NCBI RefSeq assembly: GCF_003860405.1
Contig: NZ_CP034170.1
Span: forward strand, 806,001 to 870,000
DNA length: 64,000 nucleotides
Direction: 5' to 3'
Origin: Nakamurella antarctica
GTDB lineage: Bacteria > Actinomycetota > Actinomycetes > Mycobacteriales > Nakamurellaceae
A program made the translations under genes and the position numbers. Of the stretch, positions 26,064 through 35,583 are shown in pieces; within the stretch, counting starts at the first letter, position 1; each line of letters starts with the position of its first letter. The notes below the pieces were generated by a model that saw only the letters and a list, made by a program, of their open reading frames with translations, searched no databases and had not been told where the DNA came from.

Positions 26064-28397
26064 TTGTCCAGCACTGGCAACAACATGACGCACTGGGGCT
26101 CGTACACCGCAACGGTGACGGGCAACAGGATCACTGCCATCACCGGACACCGTGACGACCCCGACCCATCGGAGCTGCTAGGAAATATCGCCTCCACGGT
26201 CACCCACCGTTCCAGGGTTACCAAACCGTCGTTTCGCCGCGGCTGGTTAGAAAACGGCCCCGGCCCGGCGGACCGCCGAGGGAGCGAAGAGTTCGTCGAG
26301 CTTGAATGGGATGAAGCACTCGACCTCCTCGCCGCCGAAATTGATCGTGTTCGCACCGACCACGGCAATAAGGCCATTTATGCGGGCTCATACGGGTGGG
26401 CCAGCGCTGGAAGGTTCCACCACGCGCAGAGCCAGCTGCACCGATTCCTGAAGCAAGCCGGGGGTTATGTGGCCGGCGTGAACTCGTACTCAACCGGCTG
26501 CTCCGAAGTAATTTTCCCGCACTTGTTGGGTAACACCTTTGAGTTGTACCGGAAGCACACCCACTGGCAGCAGCTCGCCGACAACACCGACCTGATAGTC
26601 GCTTTCGGCGGCATCCCCACCAAAAACATGGCGGTTGTCCCGGGCGGAATTACGGTACACAATGCTCGCCCCGGCATCGCAGAGGTGGTTGCGGCCGGCA
26701 CCAGAATTGTGGCGGTGACCCCGATCAAACCTGATCTTAAGGGCGCTGAATCAGCGGACTCCCAGGTGGAATGGTGGCCCATAGTTCCAGCCACCGATAC
26801 TGCAATGATGCTCGCGCTCGCGCATACGCTGATCGTCGAAAACTTGGTGGATGAAGGGTTTATCGCCACATACACAGACGGATACGACGAGTTCGCTCAT
26901 GACGTGCTCGGCCTGAGCACGGGCGCTCCAAGAACAGCGGAGTGGGCGGAGTCGATCACCGGATTCCCCGCAGACAAGATTCGAGAGCTCGCCCGAAACA
27001 TGGCCGCTGGCCGCACGTTTATCACCGTTGGCTGGTCGCTTCAACGCTCCAAGTACGGAGAGCAGCCGATGTGGGCGGCGCTGAACCTTGCGTGCTTGCT
27101 CGGCCACATTGGTTTGCCCGGAGGCGGTTTCGGCCACGGCTACGGGTCCATGGGCGATGTGGGCGCGGGCCGCGGAATGACGCCTCTGCCAGCATTCCCT
27201 CAGGGCCCCAACCCCATCGACGATTTTATCCCCGTGGCCAGGGTGAGCGACATGCTGCTCAACCCCGGTGGGGAGTTCGAATACAACGGCGAAATCCGGC
27301 GGTACCCGGATGTCAAAATGGTGTACTGGGCGGGCGGCAACCCTTTCCATCACCACCAAGACCTGGACAGGCTTGAGCGCGCGTTCAGCGCGGTGGACAC
27401 CGTAGTGGTGCATGAGCCGTATTGGACCTCATCGGCCAAACATGCCGACATCGTTCTGCCCTGCACGCTTTCCGTAGAACGGGAGGATATCGGTGGCAGC
27501 AGGCAAGATAGCCATGTCATCGCGATGCACGCCCTCCTCTCGCCGGTGGGTGAAGCGCGCGACGACTTCGCTATCTTTACTGACCTCGCCGACAGGCTCG
27601 GGTTCGCACAACAATTTACCGAGGGCCTGTCCCCGCGCGAATGGTTGGAAAAGATGTATTCCACGTGGGCGGTAGAAGTTGGTGGATCACAACCGACGGA
27701 GCTGCCGAACTTTGAAACATTCTGGCAGGACGGGGATGTGCGAGTTCCGGGCGCTGACAGCGCGCGAGATCACGTGATGTTCGGTCAGTTCCGAGCCGAC
27801 CCGGTGGCACACCGGCTCCCGACCCCGAGCGGCTTGATTCAAATCTCCTCGCCCGTCGTCGCCTCCTTTGGTTACGACGACTGCCCGGGACACCCCACCT
27901 GGCTCGAACCAGAGGAGTGGTTGGGATCGCCGCTAGCCCAGAAGTTCCCGCTCCATCTGATCGCTGATCAACCGGCTGGACGGCTGCATAGCCAACTGGA
28001 CATGGGCGAAATCAGCATGGCCCACAAAGTGTCCGGTCGGGAACGGATGAGGATGCATCCCGATAACGCCAAAGAAAGAGGCATCACCGATGGCGATGTG
28101 GTGCGCGTTTTCAACGATAAGGGCGAGTGTCTGGCAGGCGTGCAGGTCACCGAAACGATCAGGCGCGACGTGGTACAGCTTCCGACGGGGGCGTGGTTCG
28201 ACCCTCAGATTCTCGACGGCCGCAGAATCTGTGCACACGGAAACCCGAACGTGTTAACCACCGACCAGGGCACTTCGCGCCTAGCGCAAGGGTGTTCCGG
28301 AGCCCATGCGCTCGTTCAGGTCTGTCTCCTCGGGGTGGCGCTACCGCAGGTTCAAGCCTTCGAACCACCGGTTATCGTCTCCAGGAAGCGAGATTAG
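26064..28397 (+). CDS. Molybdopterin-dependent oxidoreductase, BisC/DMSO-reductase type
   Basis: 777 aa. Starts at TTG 26064 with a very good RBS, GAAGGAGG, ending five bases before. It lacks the N-terminal [4Fe-4S] domain and a twin-arginine signal, matching the cytoplasmic biotin sulfoxide reductase group, not periplasmic DMSO/TMAO reductases. The molybdenum ligand is probably a Ser in VNSYSTGCSEVI. Other blocks: the cofactor-contact WASAGRFHHAQSQLHRFLKQ, GGIPTKNMAV, YWAGGNPFHHHQDLDRL, TLSVEREDIGGSR and the C-terminal domain NDKGECLAGVQV. Probable job: reduction of methionine or biotin sulfoxide or a similar S/N-oxide; the substrate is unknown. Its stop overlaps that of the convergent lipoprotein. 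Confidence 0.9.
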   Translation: MSSTGNNMTHWGSYTATVTGNRITAITGHRDDPDPSELLGNIASTVTHRSRVTKPSFRRGWLENGPGPADRRGSEEFVELEWDEALDLLAAEIDRVRTDHGNKAIYAGSYGWASAGRFHHAQSQLHRFLKQAGGYVAGVNSYSTGCSEVIFPHLLGNTFELYRKHTHWQQLADNTDLIVAFGGIPTKNMAVVPGGITVHNARPGIAEVVAAGTRIVAVTPIKPDLKGAESADSQVEWWPIVPATDTAMMLALAHTLIVENLVDEGFIATYTDGYDEFAHDVLGLSTGAPRTAEWAESITGFPADKIRELARNMAAGRTFITVGWSLQRSKYGEQPMWAALNLACLLGHIGLPGGGFGHGYGSMGDVGAGRGMTPLPAFPQGPNPIDDFIPVARVSDMLLNPGGEFEYNGEIRRYPDVKMVYWAGGNPFHHHQDLDRLERAFSAVDTVVVHEPYWTSSAKHADIVLPCTLSVEREDIGGSRQDSHVIAMHALLSPVGEARDDFAIFTDLADRLGFAQQFTEGLSPREWLEKMYSTWAVEVGGSQPTELPNFETFWQDGDVRVPGADSARDHVMFGQFRADPVAHRLPTPSGLIQISSPVVASFGYDDCPGHPTWLEPEEWLGSPLAQKFPLHLIADQPAGRLHSQLDMGEISMAHKVSGRERMRMHPDNAKERGITDGDVVRVFNDKGECLAGVQVTETIRRDVVQLPTGAWFDPQILDGRRICAHGNPNVLTTDQGTSRLAQGCSGAHALVQVCLLGVALPQVQAFEPPVIVSRKRD

Positions 28398-29233
28398 GCG
28401 ACGGTCCACGTCACCGGGTTGTCGTAGTAGGGACCGTCGTAGGAGCCGTTCCACTCGAGCTTGACGACCTTGGCGCGATCGTCACCTTCGTAGATCGTGC
28501 AGGTCGTGTAGGAGTCCCCGAGGACATACGCGTCGGTGTAGTAGTCGCCCTTACAATCGTCGGAGCCGTACGCCGTACTGTAGTTCAGCTCGCGCCCCTG
28601 ATCGGTAATTATTCGGATATCGCTCTCCACCGAGGAGTACTGAAAGGTCAGCGGTCCCGCCTCTTGCTTGACAGTCACCCTCACCACCCACGGCAGCAGA
28701 CCCACCGTGGTCGCCGGGTCGACACCGTACTTCACCCAATCCTCGGCGGTGCCTTGCACGATGCTGAAACCGGTAAAGGTGAAGATCCCGGTATCAAAAT
28801 ACTCGATTCGCAAAGTGGCCGGATCGGTCAGCTTGAGGACGGCGCCGGGGGGTGTCTGGCCTTCGCTGCCCTCCGGCGGAAGGCCCGATCCGTCATCCGA
28901 GGCAGACGATTGTGGATCAGACGACTCCGTCGTTGGCTCGGAAGTCGGCGAGTTAGAAGTTGTCGTTTGTGTGGTGCCCGCTGTAGCGCTCGTAGAACCG
29001 GAGGAGCTCGAGGACTTCGATGGGGTGGCACTGGTGGGGCTGGAGATTGTCTTTGAGGTGGGGACAGCCCCGGGTTCAGCAATAGCCGTGCCGCCGACCT
29101 CACTGGCACAGGCCGACACGATCAATAAACCCAGTGCTCCCATTGCCACCCACCACCGTTGGGCGAAACGGGTGCTGGTCAGCCCGCGGTAGGTGCGTTG
29201 ACCAAAATTCGGACTGAATTTTGCCTGCGACAT
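28394..29233 (-). CDS. Putative lipoprotein with Ser/Thr-rich linker
   Basis: 279 aa from ATG 29233 with GAGGAG upstream; the open frame beyond it is not coding. A long basic n-region (about 28 residues, with FAQRW) leads into WVAMGALGLLIVSAC, a lipobox with Cys42. Next is a Ser/Thr/Pro linker of about 75 residues, then a C-terminal domain with beta-strand character (ATLRIEYFDTGIFTFTGFSI, WVVRVTVKQEAGPL). It contains the cysteines of DDCKGDYY and TTCTIYEGD. The fold is not recognised. Extracytoplasmic location is inferred from the lipobox. Confidence 0.75.
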   Translation of the reverse strand: MSQAKFSPNFGQRTYRGLTSTRFAQRWWVAMGALGLLIVSACASEVGGTAIAEPGAVPTSKTISSPTSATPSKSSSSSGSTSATAGTTQTTTSNSPTSEPTTESSDPQSSASDDGSGLPPEGSEGQTPPGAVLKLTDPATLRIEYFDTGIFTFTGFSIVQGTAEDWVKYGVDPATTVGLLPWVVRVTVKQEAGPLTFQYSSVESDIRIITDQGRELNYSTAYGSDDCKGDYYTDAYVLGDSYTTCTIYEGDDRAKVVKLEWNGSYDGPYYDNPVTWTVA

Positions 29234-29443
29234 GTGAGCGTCTCCTCGTCGTTGCGGCCGTGCCGCCCGGAGTTGTCTGAGCAGGTGGCTGGGCCAGTAT
29301 TCATTCTGAGTGATTACCGGATCGTGCCATACCCGAACTTCACACCTAGGATGGAGGGGTGGGGGAACCTTTTGCCCCCGTGCATGCGTTGTCTCAATAG
29401 CATCACCCAGCTCAGGCCGAATCGGTCCATGGAGGAAAATACA

Positions 29444-30241
29444 GTGGCAAATAAGAGCACCAACCCAGCGCTGCGGAGTTTCACGACTCCCGCCGCATCT
29501 GCGGCGACCCTGCAGGACATGTACAACCAGCCGTCGTTCACCCCGCCCACATCGCCAGCGGCGCAGCGGTATTTGACGGTCGACGACGTCGTTGCCAAGA
29601 CGGCAACGGTAGTGATCGTGGCCCTGCTGTCTGCTCTGGCAACGATTTACTTGCAAAAATCGGCCATCGTTCCCGGGATCTACAGCCTGGTAATTCCAGC
29701 CGCCATCGTCGGATTCGTGCTCGCGTTGATCGTCATCTTTAAGCGCTCGAGCAATCCGGCGCTGATTCTGGCCTATGCCGTGGCTGAGGGCGTATTCCTC
29801 GGTGGCATCACCGGAATTTTCGAAGGCATCAGGGGTTTCGAGGGAATCGGATTCCAAGCCCTCGCCGCCACCATGGGCGTATTTATTGGGATGTTGGTCG
29901 TCTATAAGACCGGGGCGATCCGCGTCACCCCGAAGTTCACCAAGATGATCATCGGTGCCATGATCGGCATCGTTAGCCTCCTCATCGTCAATCTAGTGGC
30001 CAGGCTGCTCGGCTTTGATATGGGCGTGCGTGACGGCGGAACGCTCAGCATCATCATCTCGCTGGTCATCATCGTGGTCGCAGCGCTGAGTTTTTTGCTC
30101 GATTTCGATGCCATCGAAGGTGCCATCAAGCAAGGCGCCCCGGCCACCATGGCCTGGTATTTCGCCTTCAGCCTGATGGTGACGCTGGTCTGGCTGTACC
30201 TGGAGATCTTGCGCTTACTCAGCTATCTGCGATCCAACTAA
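29444..30241 (+). CDS. Bax inhibitor-1/YccA family membrane protein
   Basis: 265 aa from GTG 29444, chosen for GGAGG eight bases upstream (ATG 29429 overlaps that RBS). Seven hydrophobic segments after a 55-residue polar N-terminus, with the family pattern AVAEGVFLGGITGIFE and the C-terminal FDAIEGAIKQGAPATMAWYFAFSL, whose conserved acidic residues form the pH-sensing di-aspartyl pair in BsYetJ-type Ca2+ leak channels. Actinobacterial members are of unproven function. It is the only gene between two low-information stretches. Confidence 0.9.
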   Translation: MANKSTNPALRSFTTPAASAATLQDMYNQPSFTPPTSPAAQRYLTVDDVVAKTATVVIVALLSALATIYLQKSAIVPGIYSLVIPAAIVGFVLALIVIFKRSSNPALILAYAVAEGVFLGGITGIFEGIRGFEGIGFQALAATMGVFIGMLVVYKTGAIRVTPKFTKMIIGAMIGIVSLLIVNLVARLLGFDMGVRDGGTLSIIISLVIIVVAALSFLLDFDAIEGAIKQGAPATMAWYFAFSLMVTLVWLYLEILRLLSYLRSN

Positions 30242-30284
30242 CCCTTCCCAGCCAGCCAAAACGCGCGGCTACCGTGCGCACTCG

Positions 30285-30608
30285 ATGGTTAGTCCTGTGA
30301 CAAGACCAGACTCGCAGCTCTCCGACATTGTTCGGCGGCTGCGGGTCTGGTCTTTGTCGTCATGGAAGTTCAACGGCAGGGCCGGTGCGCTGAGGGATCG
30401 GTTGCAAACGCTCGCTGATTTGACCGCGGGGCGCCTGGGACGCAGCCCACTGCAGGTGCCGGACGTGGGCGCTCATGCCCTCGTCGATCAGTTGATTGTT
30501 CTCGTCGCGGACGCGCACGATGCAGGGGTTCCGCGCGCCGAAATCGACGAACAGCTCCACCGCGTTGCTAGCGAACTCGGCCTTGTGGGGAATGGAGCGA
30601 TAACCTAG
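30285..30608 (+). CDS. Hypothetical 107-aa protein
   Basis: ATG 30285 (an alternative GTG lies at 30297). Mostly helical and soluble: LSDIVRRLRVWSLSSWKFNG, DRLQTLADLTAGRLGR and a C-terminal EIDEQLHRVASELGL. No recognised domain and no strong RBS. Supported by the absence of better readings, position between two same-strand genes, and amino-acid composition normal for this genome. Confidence 0.5.
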   Translation: MVSPVTRPDSQLSDIVRRLRVWSLSSWKFNGRAGALRDRLQTLADLTAGRLGRSPLQVPDVGAHALVDQLIVLVADAHDAGVPRAEIDEQLHRVASELGLVGNGAIT

Positions 30609-30702
30609 CGGGGATTCGCTCCGCGCCTCGACGTCGAGCGTCACCCAGACTCACGCCACACACCTGCACATCATCCATATCGTCTTCAAAAGGGGAATTA
30701 CT

Positions 30703-32067
30703 GTGCGCTACGCCAACTCCGTCATCGAATTGGTCGGCGGGACGCCACTGGTTCGCCTTAACTCGCTGGCCACCGGGCTCAAGCCGCTGATCCTGGCGAA
30801 GGTGGAATACGTGAACCCGGGCGGATCCGTGAAGGATCGGATTGCACTCAAGATGATCCTGGCCGCGGAGGCCTCCGGCGAGCTCCAGCCCGGTGGCACC
30901 ATCGTCGAGCCAACAAGTGGAAACACCGGCGTGGGGCTCGCTCTGGTCGCGCAGCAACGTGGCTACAAGTGTGTCTTCGTCTGCCCGGACAAGGTCAGCG
31001 AGGACAAGCGGAATGTCCTACGGGCCTACGGCGCCGAGGTGGTGGTATGCCCGACCTCGGTCGCGCCGGAGGATCCCGACTCCTACTACAGCGTCTCCGA
31101 CCGACTGACGCGCGAGATTCCGGGCGCCTGGAAGCCTAACCAATATGCCAACCCCAGCAACCCGGCCTCGCACTACGAGTCGACGGGGCCTGAGATTTGG
31201 GCTGATACGGATGGCAAGGTCACCCACTTCGTCGCTGGTGTCGGCACCGGCGGCACCATTTCCGGCACTGGTCGGTACCTCAAGGATCAATCCGGCGGCA
31301 AAGTCCAGGTGATCGGCGCCGACCCGGAAGGGTCCGTCTACTCGGGCGGCACCGGACGTCCTTATCTCGTCGAAGGCGTCGGCGAAGATTTCTGGCCGGA
31401 TGCCTACGACAAGACAGTCACCGATCGCATCGTCGCGGTCTCAGATGCCCGCTCCTTCGAAATCACCCGTCGCCTCGCGCGCGAGGAAGGCTTGCTGGTC
31501 GGCGGCTCTTGCGGGATGGCTGTCGCGGCCGCGCTGGAGGTTGCTAAAGATCTGACCGAAGATGACGTCCTCGTGGTCATCCTTCCCGACGGCGGGCGAG
31601 GTTACCTGTCCAAGATCTTCTCTGACGGATGGATGTCGTCTTACGGGTTCCTCAACGAGCACGTGGCAGAAACCGCCGATACCGTTCTGAAGTCGAAGTC
31701 GGGCTCCCTCCCCGCGCTGGTCCACACACACCCCGGCGAAACCGTGCGTGACGCAGTGCACATCCTTCATGAGTACGGCGTATCTCAGATGCCGGTAGTG
31801 AACGCAGAGCCACCCGTCATGGCCGGTGAAGTGGTCGGATCGGTGACTGAACGGGACCTCTTGACGGCGCTTTTCACCGGCAAAGCCTCCATGACGGATT
31901 CGGTCAAACTGCACATGGGCCCGGCGTTCCCGCTGATCGGGGCTGGTATGGGCGTGGCCGAGGTGCGAGCGGCACTGGAGAACACCGATGCTCTGATGGT
32001 GATCGACGACGGTAAGCCGGTGGGGGTCCTGACGCGAGCAGATCTGTTGAGCTACATCGCCCACTGA
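30703..32067 (+). CDS. cbs: Cystathionine beta-synthase
   Basis: 454 aa. Condenses serine and homocysteine to cystathionine, the first step of reverse transsulfuration; corresponds to Rv1077. GTG 30703 follows AAAAGGGGA. PLP domain: PLP-Lys44 in GGSVKDRIA, EPTSGNTGVGLALVA (substrate loop), GVGTGGTISGTGRYLK (phosphate binding) and LVGGSCGMAVAAALE. The C-terminal 120 residues carry two CBS domains (GVSQMPVVNAE and ALMVIDDGKPVGVLTRADLL), which in some orthologues bind SAM. No heme-binding N-terminal extension is present. metB follows at 66 bases. Confidence 0.95.
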   Translation: MRYANSVIELVGGTPLVRLNSLATGLKPLILAKVEYVNPGGSVKDRIALKMILAAEASGELQPGGTIVEPTSGNTGVGLALVAQQRGYKCVFVCPDKVSEDKRNVLRAYGAEVVVCPTSVAPEDPDSYYSVSDRLTREIPGAWKPNQYANPSNPASHYESTGPEIWADTDGKVTHFVAGVGTGGTISGTGRYLKDQSGGKVQVIGADPEGSVYSGGTGRPYLVEGVGEDFWPDAYDKTVTDRIVAVSDARSFEITRRLAREEGLLVGGSCGMAVAAALEVAKDLTEDDVLVVILPDGGRGYLSKIFSDGWMSSYGFLNEHVAETADTVLKSKSGSLPALVHTHPGETVRDAVHILHEYGVSQMPVVNAEPPVMAGEVVGSVTERDLLTALFTGKASMTDSVKLHMGPAFPLIGAGMGVAEVRAALENTDALMVIDDGKPVGVLTRADLLSYIAH

Positions 32068-32132
32068 TGTAAGAGCCAACCGCGATCAGGCCAGCGCGCA
32101 CAGTAGTGCCGGAGCCGGATAACCTGGGTGTT

Positions 32133-33284
32133 ATGACCATTGAACCCGTTGATTCCTTTGCCACCCGCGCCATCCACGCCGGTCAAGATCCCGAGCAGGT
32201 GACCGGAGCAGTGGTGGTCCCGATTTATCAGACTTCCACATTCGCGCAGGATGTGGCCGGGGAGACCAGGGCGGGGTACGACTATTCCCGAGCCGGCAAC
32301 CCCACGCGTACGGCGCTCGAGACGGCCCTCGCGTCGCTCGAGGGTGGCAAATTCGGATACGCCTTCGCCTCGGGGATGGCTGCGGCCGATACCGCGCTCC
32401 GAGCGATGATGAAGCCCGGAGACCATCTCATTATGGCCAACGACGCCTACGGCGGGACCTTTCGTTTGATCGACAAGATCCTGAAGCCCTGGGGGATTAG
32501 TTATGACGCCGTGCCGCTGGCTGATCTGGACGCAGTGCAGGCAGCGCTGCGCCCCGAGACCAAGTTGATTTGGGTGGAGACGCCGACCAACCCGATGCTC
32601 GGGATCGCCGACATTGCCGCGCTAGCCGAAATGGCCCATGCCAGCGGCGCAAAGCTCGTGGTGGACAACACTTTTGCGACCCCTTACCTGCAAACACCGT
32701 TGGGGCTCGGCGCTGACGTGGTCCTGCATTCGACCACCAAATACCTCGGTGGCCACTCGGATGTGATCGGTGGCGCTCTGATCACCAACGATCCGGAATT
32801 GGGTGACGCTTTCGGATTCTACCTCAAGTCCATGGGCGGTGTCGCGGGGCCGTTCGATTCCTGGTTGACGCTGCGCGGCATTAAAACTTTGGCCGTGCGG
32901 ATGGACCGACACTGCGACAACGCTGAGGAGATCGTCGAGATGCTGCTGCAGCATCCGAAGGTAGGCACGGTCTACTACCCGGGGCTGGAACAACACCCGG
33001 GCCATCAGGTTGCTGCGGGACAGATGCTGCGCTTCGGTGGGATGGTGTCCTTCACCGTCGTCGGCGGTCTGGAAGAGGCGGTCAAGGTGGTTTCTCGCAC
33101 CCGGTTGTTCACGCTCGCGGAATCGCTGGGCGGGGTGGAGTCGTTGATCGAGCATCCCGGTTTGATGACGCACGCCAGTGTCGTTGGTTCTGATCTGGAG
33201 GTGCCGTCAGACCTGATTCGGTTGTCGGTGGGAATTGAAGCTATCGAGGATCTGCTGGCCGACTTGAAAGACGCACTCGACTAG
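32133..33284 (+). CDS. metB: Cystathionine gamma-synthase/lyase
   Basis: 383 aa from ATG 32133 (an in-frame GTG at 32106 exists). PLP enzyme of the Cys/Met family; corresponds to Rv1079. Markers: YDYSRAGNPTRTALE, FASGMAAADTAL, WVETPTNPMLGI, PLP-lysine segment LHSTTKYLGGHSD and SLGGVESLIEHPGLMTH. The last block shows residues found in both gamma-synthases and gamma-lyases, so direction of catalysis (cystathionine formation from acetylhomoserine or its cleavage to cysteine) is not settled. Next to cbs it may form the pair that makes cysteine from homocysteine. Confidence 0.92.
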   Translation: MTIEPVDSFATRAIHAGQDPEQVTGAVVVPIYQTSTFAQDVAGETRAGYDYSRAGNPTRTALETALASLEGGKFGYAFASGMAAADTALRAMMKPGDHLIMANDAYGGTFRLIDKILKPWGISYDAVPLADLDAVQAALRPETKLIWVETPTNPMLGIADIAALAEMAHASGAKLVVDNTFATPYLQTPLGLGADVVLHSTTKYLGGHSDVIGGALITNDPELGDAFGFYLKSMGGVAGPFDSWLTLRGIKTLAVRMDRHCDNAEEIVEMLLQHPKVGTVYYPGLEQHPGHQVAAGQMLRFGGMVSFTVVGGLEEAVKVVSRTRLFTLAESLGGVESLIEHPGLMTHASVVGSDLEVPSDLIRLSVGIEAIEDLLADLKDALD

Positions 33285-33367
33285 TGCGAACCGGACGAAT
33301 CGGGTTTCAGGCAGAATAATAGGAGTACCGCGCTCGCAACGTCGCTGCGCTGAAAGGGGTGTCATCC

Positions 33368-34579
33368 ATGGAACTCGTTACTGTGCCGGAAATTCGTGCG
33401 GCTGCGGAGTTGCTGAAGCCGATCATTCGGTACACCCCCATGGAGTCATCGCGTCCACTTGAGCTCAAGGTGGGCGGTCCTGTGCACTTGAAGTGCGAGA
33501 ACCTGCAGCGCACCGGCTCCTTCAAAATTCGCGGCGCGTACACCAGAATCTCGCGGCTCGACGAGTGCGAAAAGGCCGCTGGCGTGGTGGCCGCATCCGC
33601 TGGCAATCACGCACAGGGGGTGGCTTTGGCGGCGTCACTTCTCGGCATGCACTCGACGGTGTTTATGCCGGTGGGGGCGTCGATCGCCAAGTTGGCCGCC
33701 ACCCGAGCTTATGGGGCTACGGTGCACCTCACGGGCGCCAACCTGGATGAGGCGCTGATTGAGGCGCGGGCGTTCGAAGCTGAACACGGCGCCGTGCTCG
33801 TGCACCCATTCGACCACCCCGACGTGCTGCGCGGACAAGGGACCGTGGGACTTGAAATTTTAGAACAGCTGCCCACAGCCGCGACCGTCGTCGTGGCGAT
33901 GGGCGGCGGCGGCTTGATCAGCGGCATGTCTGCTGCCCTGAAGGGACTGCGCCCCGACATCAAGGTGATCGGGGTTCAGGCAGAAAAGGCTGCTGCGTGG
34001 CCGGAGTCGTTGTCTGCGGGTCACCCCGTACGGCTCACCCAGATGTCCACCCTGGCGGATGGCATCGCGGTAGGGGAGCCGACGGCCCTGACCTACCGCC
34101 ATGTCACCGAGTTTGTGGACGAGATTGTCACTGTTAGCGAAGACCAGCTCAGCCAGGCAATGTTGCTGTGCTTGGAACGGGCGAAACTTGTCGTCGAACC
34201 GGCGGGCGTGGCGGCCATTGCGGCCATCATGGCGCAGCCGGAAAGTTTCACCCCTCCCGTCGTCGCCGTCCTCTCCGGCGGCAATATCGACCCACTGTTG
34301 ATGCTGCATGTTGCCCAACATGGACTGGTGGCTGCGGGTCGGTTCTTGACGCTTCAGCTTGATATTCCCGACCGCCCTGGTTCTCTGGCGCGTTTGGTCG
34401 CGTTGGTAGGGGAGATGGGCGCCAATATTGTGGACGTATTCCATTCCCGCCAAGGCTCGACCCTTGCGTTGGGTGATGTTGAAGTGAACCTGCGGTTGGA
34501 ATGTCGCGGCGCCGACCACGCGCAGCAGCTCGCCGAGGCGGTTTCGGCGGCGGGGTTCACCATCCGCCAGCGCGCGTGA
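33368..34579 (+). CDS. ilvA: Threonine ammonia-lyase with ACT domain
   Basis: 403 aa from ATG 33368, preceded by AAAGGGG. Deaminates threonine to 2-oxobutyrate, the first step of isoleucine synthesis or threonine breakdown. PLP-Lys53 in RTGSFKIRGAY, SAGNHAQGVALAA, phosphate-binding AMGGGGLISGM and the GNID strand near residue 305. The C-terminal ACT domain is short (about 335-403, LQLDIPDRPGSLARLVALV) and there is only one, as in the approximately 400-aa TdcB-like threonine ammonia-lyases; the classical biosynthetic IlvA has two. It ends 84 bases before the convergent greA. Confidence 0.93.
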   Translation: MELVTVPEIRAAAELLKPIIRYTPMESSRPLELKVGGPVHLKCENLQRTGSFKIRGAYTRISRLDECEKAAGVVAASAGNHAQGVALAASLLGMHSTVFMPVGASIAKLAATRAYGATVHLTGANLDEALIEARAFEAEHGAVLVHPFDHPDVLRGQGTVGLEILEQLPTAATVVVAMGGGGLISGMSAALKGLRPDIKVIGVQAEKAAAWPESLSAGHPVRLTQMSTLADGIAVGEPTALTYRHVTEFVDEIVTVSEDQLSQAMLLCLERAKLVVEPAGVAAIAAIMAQPESFTPPVVAVLSGGNIDPLLMLHVAQHGLVAAGRFLTLQLDIPDRPGSLARLVALVGEMGANIVDVFHSRQGSTLALGDVEVNLRLECRGADHAQQLAEAVSAAGFTIRQRA

Positions 34580-34663
34580 GTCTGGCGCTGTCTCTGGCCA
34601 CCCTTGGTCGATTACCGCCGCGGGATGGATCAGCTGCGGTAATCGACCTCTCAGACGGTGCGT

Positions 34664-35154
34664 TCAGCCGCTGAAGGGGTGCGCTTCGATGATGACGACT
34701 TTCTGGGTTTTGCCGTTGGGCAGTGTGTACTCGCGGGCTTCTCCGGTGCTGGCACCGAGAATTGCTTGGCCCAGCGGTGACTGGGGGAGTACACCTGAAG
34801 CTCGCCATGGGCGCCTTCTTCGCGGGATCCGACCAGGAAAGTTTCTTTGTCGGTGCCGCCATCGTCATACGCAATGGTGACAACCATGCCCTGCTCGACG
34901 ACCCCGTCGTCGGGCGGTGCGACGCCGACCTCAGCGTCGCGCATCAGTTCTTGGAGCTGGCGGATACGGTTCTCCTGCTTGGCCTGCTCGTCGCGCGCAG
35001 CGTGATAGCCGCCGTTTTCTTTCAGGTCGCCTTCTTCGCGTCGCGCGTTGATTTCGGCGGCGATAATGGGACGCTCGGCAACCAGAGAGTCGAGCTCGGC
35101 CTTCAATCGATCAAAGGCATCCTGGGTCAGCCAAGTAACGGCTTTTCCGTTCAT
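34664..35154 (-). pseudogene. greA: Transcription elongation factor GreA, frameshifted near the C-terminus
   Basis: Rescues backtracked RNA polymerase by stimulating transcript cleavage. The N-terminal coiled coil is intact ([40 protein letters not shown]) and includes the acidic tip. After LQVYSP the frame breaks: as read, the protein continues as an Arg/Ser/Lys-rich tail to 34651. Adding one C to the minus-strand run of five (plus-strand G run 34785-34789) restores [20 protein letters not shown] and [19 protein letters not shown], the standard FKBP-like GreA end. The stop would be at 34664 and the protein 163 aa (164 in M. tuberculosis). The deletion may be a sequencing artefact. Confidence 0.88.
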
Positions 35155-35583
35155 CGCACACTCCTTTGCGCACCTACGCGATCAGCCCCGCACCGGGTGT
35201 GGTGAAGGGTGGTGAGAAATCAGGGTTTGCATCGCAGCGGGGGGCGGACTTCGCACACCGAAATCTTCGCAAAAGCCCCACTACAAACACAGACGGCCCC
35301 GCTGACGGGGCCGTGGATCTGTACCCAAGGGTAACACGCAGGCTCCTTGCAGCCATGCGAGATGGCGGAAGACGCGTGAAACTGAGCCAGAAGGGGGCGC
35401 TGCGCACTCGCGAGTACGACTCCGGCTTGGACTCGTCATTTCGGGTCCAGCAAGCGCAGCAGGCAGAATAGGAGGGGCAGAATGGTAGGACTGGCTCGAT
35501 TCGGGTAACGCCCCGTCACGACGCCATACTCCAGCCCTCCATCAGTACGAAAAAACCTATATCGCACTGGAACTAGCAGGAAG
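35155..35583. other. Gene-poor stretch greA-mca with a GC hairpin
   Basis: No gene supported in 429 bases. ACGGCCCCG-CTGA-CGGGGCCGT at 35293-35313 is a perfect 9-bp-arm hairpin without a T tract on the plus side. In mycobacteria a DUF4307 gene lies here (Rv1081c); I find no trace of it on either strand. Divergent promoters for greA and mca must be in this region. Confidence 0.5.

Noticed and set aside
28394-29857. 487-codon ORF extending into the BI-1 gene
   Set aside because: The true start is ATG 29233 with GAGGAG; the rest is antisense to the BI-1 gene.
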